Shown in pieces: positions 6,303 through 10,843 of a stretch of DNA of 10,843 bases. The position numbers were made by a program, and so were the translations under genes. Positions within the stretch are counted from its first letter, which is position 1, and each line of letters opens with the position of its first letter. Under the pieces are notes generated by a model. That model did not search any database, was not told where the DNA came from, and worked only from the letters and a program-made list of their open reading frames with translations. The stretch comes from Dehalococcoidia bacterium (GTDB lineage: Bacteria; Chloroflexota; Dehalococcoidia; SAR202; UBA11138): assembly GCA_012270665.1 (NCBI GenBank), contig JAAXHY010000175.1, forward strand, positions 1-10,843. Direction: 5' to 3'.

Positions 6303-7760
6303 TCATCGGGCGGCGTTCCGCCCCGGAGAACTAGAGTCTTTGCCGGTTTTCCTGGACCTGATCCGAGCGGGCGCGCCGATTGCTCCCGAATCGGATGGAA
6401 CGTCCTTGTTTATAACTGACCCCGTGCCGGTGTAAGACCGGTCGCCTATCGTAACCGGCGCGACCATCATCGTGTCGCAGCCTATGAATACATCGTCTCC
6501 GATAACCGTCCGATTCTTCTTCTCCCCGTCGTAGTTGCAGGTGATCGAACCCGCGCCTATGTTGACGTTGGCCCCGACCTCCGCGTCCCCTATATAGCTG
6601 AAGTGCCCCGACTTCGTAGCGCGACCGATTCTGCTGTTCTTTATCTCGCCGAAGTTGCCGATGCGTACCTCCGATTCGAGATAGGCTCCGGGACGCAGGT
6701 GACTGAACGGCCCGACTTGAACGTCTGACTCTATGACTGACTGTTCGACTACCGAGGACACGATCCGGCACTGGTCGCCGACCTGAGAGTCCACGATTAC
6801 GGAGTTCGGGCCGATTTCACAGTCTTCTCCGATGATCGTGCCACCCCTGATATGAGTGTTCGGCAGAACAACGCTGTCAATGCCGATGCGCGCGTCATGG
6901 TCTATGTAAACCGACTCGGGATCAGGAATGGTAACGCCTTCCGTCATCCAGTACCGGCGTATTCTGTCCCTCATTACGGACTCGGCGCGAGATAGTTCCA
7001 CCCTGGTGTTGACGCCCAGCGCCTCAGAGCCGTCTTCGAGCGCCACCGAAGCTACTTCACACCCCTGACTCGCGGCCAATCCTGCCAGGTCGGTAAGGAA
7101 GATCTCTCCGCTGGCTGAATATTTCAGGCACGGCAGATTGTCCCACAGCCAGGATGTCCTGAAACAGTACACACTCGCGTTTATCTCATTGATGCTCAGG
7201 GTTTCGGGATCGGCCTCTTTGTGTTCCACGACCGCGGTTATCCTGCCGTCGGAATCCCTCACGACACGGCCCAGTCCATCGGGATCCGTCAGGATGGAAG
7301 TGAGCATGGTGATTGGCGCTTCCGAGGCGAGGTGCGTCCTCGTGAGTTCGATCAGGGTCTGGGGCCTGAGGAGTGGGGTATCGCCCGCCATGACCACTAT
7401 ATTATCGCAGTCGGGGATGGCGTCCTGAGCCTGCGTCAGCGCGTGTCCGGTGCCAAGCCGCTCTTCCTGAACCGCGTACAGGCAGCCGCTTCCCAACGTC
7501 TCTCTGACAGCGTCAGATTTCCCGGACACGACGATTACGCGGGGTCCCAGCCCTGCGGTCGCAGCCGACTCCGCGATGATCTGCAGCATCGGCTTGCCGC
7601 AAACAGGATGCAGGACTTTGGGCTTCTTCGACTTCATCCGGTCGCCTCTGCCGGCGGCCAGGATAACGGCGGGGAACGCCGCAGAGCCAAAAGAGGAGTT
7701 GCCCGGGGATGATGTTCCGGGCGCGGAGTCGCTATTGCGTCTATCAGATGAGTCGTCCAA
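6303..7760 (-). CDS. glmU: Bifunctional GlmU: GlcNAc-1-phosphate uridyltransferase / glucosamine-1-phosphate acetyltransferase
   Basis: A 485-residue cytoplasmic enzyme that makes UDP-N-acetylglucosamine for peptidoglycan in two steps. The N-terminal nucleotidyltransferase starts with LAAGRGDRM (34-42) and KPKVLH (46-51); the family usually has Thr where Asp40 stands. VMAGDTPLL, VEHKEAD and NEINASVYCF follow. The C-terminal half is a left-handed beta-helix of hexapeptide repeats, with the acetyltransferase site in KSGHFSYIGDAEVG (His386) and NIGAGSITCNYDG. About 30 polar residues precede the first strand, more than usual, and another Ser/Arg-rich tail ends the protein. The start is TTG 7760, because an in-frame TGA lies three codons upstream and no ATG, GTG or TTG occurs between it and the LAAG motif. 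There is no Shine-Dalgarno. It is the first gene of a glmU-CBS-meaB operon. Confidence 0.97.
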   Translation of the reverse strand: MDDSSDRRNSDSAPGTSSPGNSSFGSAAFPAVILAAGRGDRMKSKKPKVLHPVCGKPMLQIIAESAATAGLGPRVIVVSGKSDAVRETLGSGCLYAVQEERLGTGHALTQAQDAIPDCDNIVVMAGDTPLLRPQTLIELTRTHLASEAPITMLTSILTDPDGLGRVVRDSDGRITAVVEHKEADPETLSINEINASVYCFRTSWLWDNLPCLKYSASGEIFLTDLAGLAASQGCEVASVALEDGSEALGVNTRVELSRAESVMRDRIRRYWMTEGVTIPDPESVYIDHDARIGIDSVVLPNTHIRGGTIIGEDCEIGPNSVIVDSQVGDQCRIVSSVVEQSVIESDVQVGPFSHLRPGAYLESEVRIGNFGEIKNSRIGRATKSGHFSYIGDAEVGANVNIGAGSITCNYDGEKKNRTVIGDDVFIGCDTMMVAPVTIGDRSYTGTGSVINKDVPSDSGAIGAPARIRSRKTGKDSSSPGRNAAR

Positions 7761-7761
7761 T

Positions 7762-7797
7762 ATGGGTCATGCTAGCAAAGGTGATTTTTAGTGTCAA
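7762..7797 (-). promoter_or_regulatory. Sigma-70-type promoter of the glmU operon, predicting a near-leaderless mRNA
   Basis: On the minus strand a perfect TTGACA (7792-7797) and TAGCAT (7769-7774, four of six matches to TATAAT) are separated by exactly 17 nt. The expected transcript start, seven bases after the -10 box, is near 7762, about 2 nt before the glmU TTG. This agrees with the lack of a ribosome-binding site upstream of that codon. Confidence 0.6.
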
Positions 7798-7865
7798 TCG
7801 CGGAGTAAGCTCCCTTTGGACGAAGGCGCGGGCCGATCTCAACAGACGACAAACACCTAAAGGCG

Positions 7866-7924
7866 TCCACCGGGACTAGAACCAGTATCTCACGACTTGG
7901 ACAGGACAGTTGATTCTAGGTGGA
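7866..7924. repeat. Imperfect inverted repeat with tRNA T-arm-like sequence
   Basis: TCCAC (7866-7870) and CTAGAA (7876-7881) are matched in order by TTCTAG (7914-7919) and GTGGA (7920-7924), giving 11 pairs with a 5-nt bulge on the left arm. Read on the minus strand, part of it (GGTTCTAGTCC) resembles a tRNA T-loop, but no acceptor, D or anticodon arm can be fitted. It lies upstream of both flanking promoters, so it is in neither leader. The function is unknown. Confidence 0.4.
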
Positions 7925-8030
7925 TGAAAACCTGAATTCACATGGGTATTCTGTCCATTCCGGCATCGGGCAACTCCTGATTCAGCCACCCCCTTTCACA
8001 TTCCGCAATATGTGGTATATTTGCCCTATA

Positions 8031-8036
8031 TATAAT
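8031..8036 (+). promoter_or_regulatory. Candidate -10 box for the DUF1800 gene
   Basis: A perfect TATAAT within an AT-rich stretch (8016-8037) that stands out from the GC-rich surroundings. It would give a leader of about 108 nt. No clear -35 hexamer is seen, so it is tentative. Confidence 0.4.
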
Positions 8037-8150
8037 GCTGACTATGCGCCGATTCCACCCGCTGGCGGAAACTCAGGTCCGAGAATCCCGACGGGGCGGC
8101 GGAAACCTGGCAGAAAGCATAAATTACCAAGCGAGTAGAGGGAGGCGCAG

Positions 8151-9593
8151 ATGACAACGGCCACGGCAGACCTGCAATTGATGGCACACCTAATGAGGCG
8201 CGCCGGGTTCGGCGCGAACCGGAGTCAACTTGAAGCGTACGCTGAAAAGGGCTACGAAGAGACCGTGAGCGAGCTTCTGAATCCTGGCTCTCGCAGCGAG
8301 ATGGGAGACGACCTGATCCGACGCTATCACCACGAGCAGTCCGGCATGATGGGACAGATCAGCCCAGGCTCCTACTGGCTGTACAAGATGGCGACATCCT
8401 CCGACGCGCTGCGAGAGAAGATGTCGCTTTTCTGGCACGGGATTTTCGCCACCGGCTACCCCAAGATAACGAACGGCAAGGTGTTGAGCGACCAGATCAG
8501 GATGTTCCGACGCTACGGCACGGGGAGTTTCAAGACGCTCCTCACCGAACTTGCCAAAGACCCGTCTATGATCGTATGGCTGGACAACCACGACAATCAC
8601 AAGGGCGCGATCAACGAGAACTTCGGCAGGGAGTTGCTGGAGTTGTTCTCGATGGGTGTGGGCAATTACTCCGAGGACGACATCAAGGAGGCGTCGCGCG
8701 CCTTCACCGGATGGACAATCGGCAACAGGGAGTACATGGCTCTCCGGGCGGAGCGCGATTCGATCTGGCCGTATGGACGCATCTCGTGGCACTTCCAGTT
8801 CGACGAGAACGACCACGACGGCGGCGAGAAGGAGTTCCTGGGACAGCGCGGCAACTTCGACGGCGAGGAGATCATTGACATCATCTGCCGACAGCCCGCT
8901 ACGGCGGCGTTCATCGCGAGGCATATGTACCACTTCTTCGTCGCCGACGAGCCGCCCGTGCCGCAGTGGCCCTATGTGGAGCCGCGGGACCCGGAGGCCA
9001 TCGAGATACTCTCCAGGGCGTACTTCGAGAGTGACTATGACATCGGCCATATGCTTCATGTGCTGTTCACGTCCGACTTCTTCAAGTCGGAAGACTCCTG
9101 GTACGCTCGTGTCAAGAGTCCCGCGGAGGTCGTCACCGGCGTGCTTCGGCTCACCGGCGAGTTCCACAGGCCGAAGCGCCAGATAGTCGAGCGCCAGCAG
9201 CAGATGACCTGGATGGGCCAGTACCTAATCAATCCGCCCTCGGTGGAGGGCTGGCACGAGGGCCTGGAGTGGATTGATACAGGCACGTTCGTCGAGAGGC
9301 TGAACTTCGCTTCCACTCAACTCGGCAACACCGACCACCCCGGGGTCAGGTCAATCATAGAGCGCGTCGCCACGAACGGCGGCTCGTCCATAGGGCCAGC
9401 GGAGCTGGTTGACCGCTGCCTTGACGAAATAGGCATGATCTCGGTGTTGGACGACACGCGCGCGTCACTAGTGGACTACGCGGCGGACGAGGGCGAATTG
9501 GCGGCGGATCCCGAACTCAGCGACGCAAACCGGGAGAGGGTGGCGCAGCTTCTGCAGATGATAGCCGCCACACACGAATTCCAGCGGGCGTAG
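8151..9593 (+). CDS. DUF1800 family protein
   Basis: A 480-residue protein of family DUF1800 (PF08811), recognised from the order of its signature blocks: HLMRRAGFGA (13-22), MSLFWHGIFAT (91-101), the NENFGRELLELFSMG block with YSEDDIKEASRAFTGW (155-188), HDGGEKEFLGQRGNFDGEEIID (221-242, core HDGGEKEFLG), KSPAEVVTGVLRLTG (321-335) and MGQYLINPPSVEGWHEG (354-370). The length is usual for the family. No signal peptide or membrane segment is visible. The biochemical function of the family is unknown; it is commonly encoded beside DUF1501 proteins. Here the next gene, 10 nt downstream, is instead an orphan lipoprotein. A strong GGGAGG lies 5 nt before the ATG. The gene probably heads a transcription unit reaching the right edge. 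Confidence 0.93.
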   Translation: MTTATADLQLMAHLMRRAGFGANRSQLEAYAEKGYEETVSELLNPGSRSEMGDDLIRRYHHEQSGMMGQISPGSYWLYKMATSSDALREKMSLFWHGIFATGYPKITNGKVLSDQIRMFRRYGTGSFKTLLTELAKDPSMIVWLDNHDNHKGAINENFGRELLELFSMGVGNYSEDDIKEASRAFTGWTIGNREYMALRAERDSIWPYGRISWHFQFDENDHDGGEKEFLGQRGNFDGEEIIDIICRQPATAAFIARHMYHFFVADEPPVPQWPYVEPRDPEAIEILSRAYFESDYDIGHMLHVLFTSDFFKSEDSWYARVKSPAEVVTGVLRLTGEFHRPKRQIVERQQQMTWMGQYLINPPSVEGWHEGLEWIDTGTFVERLNFASTQLGNTDHPGVRSIIERVATNGGSSIGPAELVDRCLDEIGMISVLDDTRASLVDYAADEGELAADPELSDANRERVAQLLQMIAATHEFQRA

Positions 9594-9603
9594 GAGCTAT
9601 GCA

Positions 9604-10209
9604 ATGTGGGCAAAGCCGATGGCGGCCGGATTGACGGTCTTGACGCTATCGGCTATCGCCTGCGGCGCGGGGCCGGAACCGGCTCAAGTCCAGGAGAGTG
9701 ATGACGAAGGCATTGGTTACACGGCCAACATAGTTCACACTACGGACGGTTGCGACAGTTCATCCATAGTGCATGGCAGCTACAAGTCTCTCTTACCGGA
9801 AGAATTGAGAAGGGTCTCGGACCTGATAGTTCGCGGAACGGTGGTCAGCAGCGAGACGGTCTATTATCAGTACCGGGACGAACAAGGATATAAGAATTGC
9901 ACAGAGGCAATAGTCGCTTCCTTCAAAGTTGACAGGTACTATAAAGGAGATGGGCCGGATACAATCGGGTTTTTACAACCCGACGAAACATGGAACGCGC
10001 TGGTCGAGGAGGGCGTGCCGCACCTACTCTATCTGCAAAGGCTCGAAGTCAAAGCGTGGCAAGAGTATCTGGGCAATGGCTATAGTCCGACGGCGCAAGC
10101 GCAGGGTATCTGGAAGGTGGAGGGCGATAGGGCCATTCAGCGAGGGATATCCATGAAGATAAGCGACTTGATGACGCTGGGCGTCAGGCGTTATCCGGTT
10201 CGGAATTAA
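9604..10209 (+). CDS. Hypothetical lipoprotein, family not recognised
   Basis: A 201-residue protein I cannot assign. The N-terminus has a short basic end, a hydrophobic run (about 7-19) and AIAC with Cys20, consistent with a lipoprotein signal. The mature part has two further cysteines (Cys50 and Cys99) that could form a disulfide outside the membrane. A central stretch, DLIVRGTVVSSE (73-84), followed by VASFKVDRYYKGDGPDTIGF (104-123), has the alternating beta pattern of small beta-barrel surface domains seen in many bacterial hypothetical proteins with a 'V.GTV...V...KG' signature; this is a resemblance only. ATG 9604 is chosen because GGAG lies 7 nt upstream. An earlier ATG at 9599 is out of frame and closes after 11 codons. 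It follows DUF1800 by 10 nt and precedes the NHL gene by 31 nt, so the three are probably co-transcribed. Confidence 0.8.
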   Translation: MWAKPMAAGLTVLTLSAIACGAGPEPAQVQESDDEGIGYTANIVHTTDGCDSSSIVHGSYKSLLPEELRRVSDLIVRGTVVSSETVYYQYRDEQGYKNCTEAIVASFKVDRYYKGDGPDTIGFLQPDETWNALVEEGVPHLLYLQRLEVKAWQEYLGNGYSPTAQAQGIWKVEGDRAIQRGISMKISDLMTLGVRRYPVRN

Positions 10210-10240
10210 ATGCCCGCGTTCGCAATCAGGAGGTTAGACC

Positions 10241-10843
10241 ATGGTAGCGATGCAGACACGGGAAACGACCAGGCTCACTTACAGCCACACCATCGGCCTT
10301 TCGACGATGGAGGGCCGCGGGTTCTACTACCCGGTAGACACTATGATTGGCAAGGACGGCAAGCTCTACACGATCAGCCGCTCGCTGGAGGGAGACACTC
10401 GCGGGGTGCGGGTCACCATCTACGACATAGACAGCGAGTACTACGGCACATTCGCGTCCTTCGGCGAGGAGCCGGGACACTTCATCTGGCCCGTCGCCAT
10501 TACGCAGGACAGCCAGGAGAACATCTACATAAGCGACGAAGACCTGAACGTGATCAACGTGTTCGACACAGAGGGCAATCTGTTGAGGCACTGGGGCGAG
10601 ACGGGCAGCGCGCCCGGTAAATTCGACGGGCCCGCCGGTCTCGCGCTGGACGGTGAAGACAGGCTCTATGTCGCGGACCAGCATAACCACAGGATCCAGG
10701 TGTTCACCAGCCGCGGCGCGTTCGTTTCTTCGTTCGGCTCTCACGGTGAGGGTGAAGGCGAGTTCGAGCTCCCATGGGGTGTGACTGTCGGGCCGGACAG
10801 CCACCTGTACGTCGCGGACTGGGGCAACGACCGCGTTCAGAAG
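10241..10843 (+). CDS. NHL-repeat beta-propeller protein (partial, C-terminus cut by window edge)
   Basis: The frame is open for 201 codons from ATG 10241 to the last base. AGGAGG lies 7 nt upstream (10228-10233). At least three NHL-type blades are visible, at about 77-118, 125-165 and from 172 on. They share the pattern G.F..P.G...D....LYVAD..N.R.QVF...G....FG, clearest in GKFDGPAGLALD with RLYVADQHNHRIQVF, and GEFELPWGV with HLYVADWGNDRVQ. A weaker blade occupies about 26-75. NHL propellers bind proteins or small ligands, and some are peptidyl-amidating lyases or sensor domains; no catalytic domain is visible in this part. No signal peptide is seen, which is unusual for a bacterial NHL protein and should be judged on the complete gene. 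It is the last visible gene of the DUF1800 unit. Confidence 0.9.
   Translation, partial: MVAMQTRETTRLTYSHTIGLSTMEGRGFYYPVDTMIGKDGKLYTISRSLEGDTRGVRVTIYDIDSEYYGTFASFGEEPGHFIWPVAITQDSQENIYISDEDLNVINVFDTEGNLLRHWGETGSAPGKFDGPAGLALDGEDRLYVADQHNHRIQVFTSRGAFVSSFGSHGEGEGEFELPWGVTVGPDSHLYVADWGNDRVQK

Larger units (their letters stand above)
7798..8150. other. Divergent intergenic region between glmU and the DUF1800 gene
   Basis: About 350 nt without a credible gene. It contains an imperfect inverted repeat (7866-7924), a TATAAT box on the plus strand (8031-8036) and the GGGAGG ribosome site of the DUF1800 gene (8140-8145, 5 nt before its ATG). A 72-codon open frame from 7920 to 8138 has no family resemblance and no ribosome site and is not called. 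Confidence 0.6.

Noticed and set aside
7860..7885. Possible tRNA on the minus strand (GGTTCTAGTCC T-loop-like sequence)
   Set aside because: The T-stem has mismatches, and no 7-bp acceptor, D-arm or anticodon arm can be fitted within about 75-90 nt.
7920..8138. 72-codon plus-strand open frame upstream of the DUF1800 gene
   Set aside because: It has no ribosome site and no domain, and it spans the putative TATAAT promoter and the ribosome-site region.
8190..9167. Long minus-strand open frame (325 codons) opposite the DUF1800 gene
   Set aside because: The plus strand carries all DUF1800 signature blocks; the antisense product has biased composition (Val, Leu, Arg, His) expected of a shadow in GC-rich DNA.
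10210..10804. Open frames in other phases over the NHL gene
   Set aside because: The true frame from ATG 10241 shows clear NHL blades and a strong ribosome site; the others are His/Arg-rich shadows.

Overview
The window looks like chromosomal DNA of a free-living bacterium with moderately high GC, most plausibly a member of Chloroflexota (SAR202/Dehalococcoidia-like). That placement is inference. It rests on the Pro/Thr-rich linker behind a lipoprotein signal, the DUF1800 and NHL-repeat genes, the frequent TTG starts and the general look of the proteins. There is no rRNA, no convincing tRNA, no insertion sequence, no CRISPR array and no phage gene.

Layout. Positions 1-2044 (minus strand) hold a type I signal peptidase (lepB) followed downstream by a secreted M28 zinc aminopeptidase lipoprotein whose C-terminus runs off the left edge. 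Positions 2045-2356 are a divergent control region with a -10 box for lepB and a striking 12-bp perfect inverted repeat. Positions 2357-3220 (plus) encode a SIMPL/DUF541 lipoprotein, closed by a good intrinsic terminator. Positions 3382-3984 (plus) encode a Dcd-family dCTP deaminase of probable dUMP-forming type. It converges on a minus-strand operon, 7760 down to 4001, with order glmU, then a CNNM/CorC-type CBS membrane protein, then the G3E chaperone meaB. A second divergent region (7761-8150) carries a near-consensus sigma-70 promoter for glmU that predicts an almost leaderless mRNA, a perfect TATAAT box facing the other way, and an imperfect inverted repeat. Positions 8151-10843 (plus) form a probable transcription unit of a DUF1800 protein, an orphan lipoprotein and an NHL beta-propeller protein that runs off the right edge.

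Function. The minus-strand genes are housekeeping: protein export (lepB), cell-wall precursor UDP-GlcNAc synthesis (glmU), a membrane transporter or regulator, and cobalamin-enzyme maintenance (meaB). Dcd supplies dUMP for thymidylate synthesis. The right-hand unit is accessory and of unknown role. I found no obvious undescribed multigene system. The most interesting leads are the leaderless, TTG-initiated glmU, the palindrome between lepB and the SIMPL gene, and the DUF1800 unit in which the usual DUF1501 partner is absent downstream and replaced by an orphan lipoprotein and an NHL protein.
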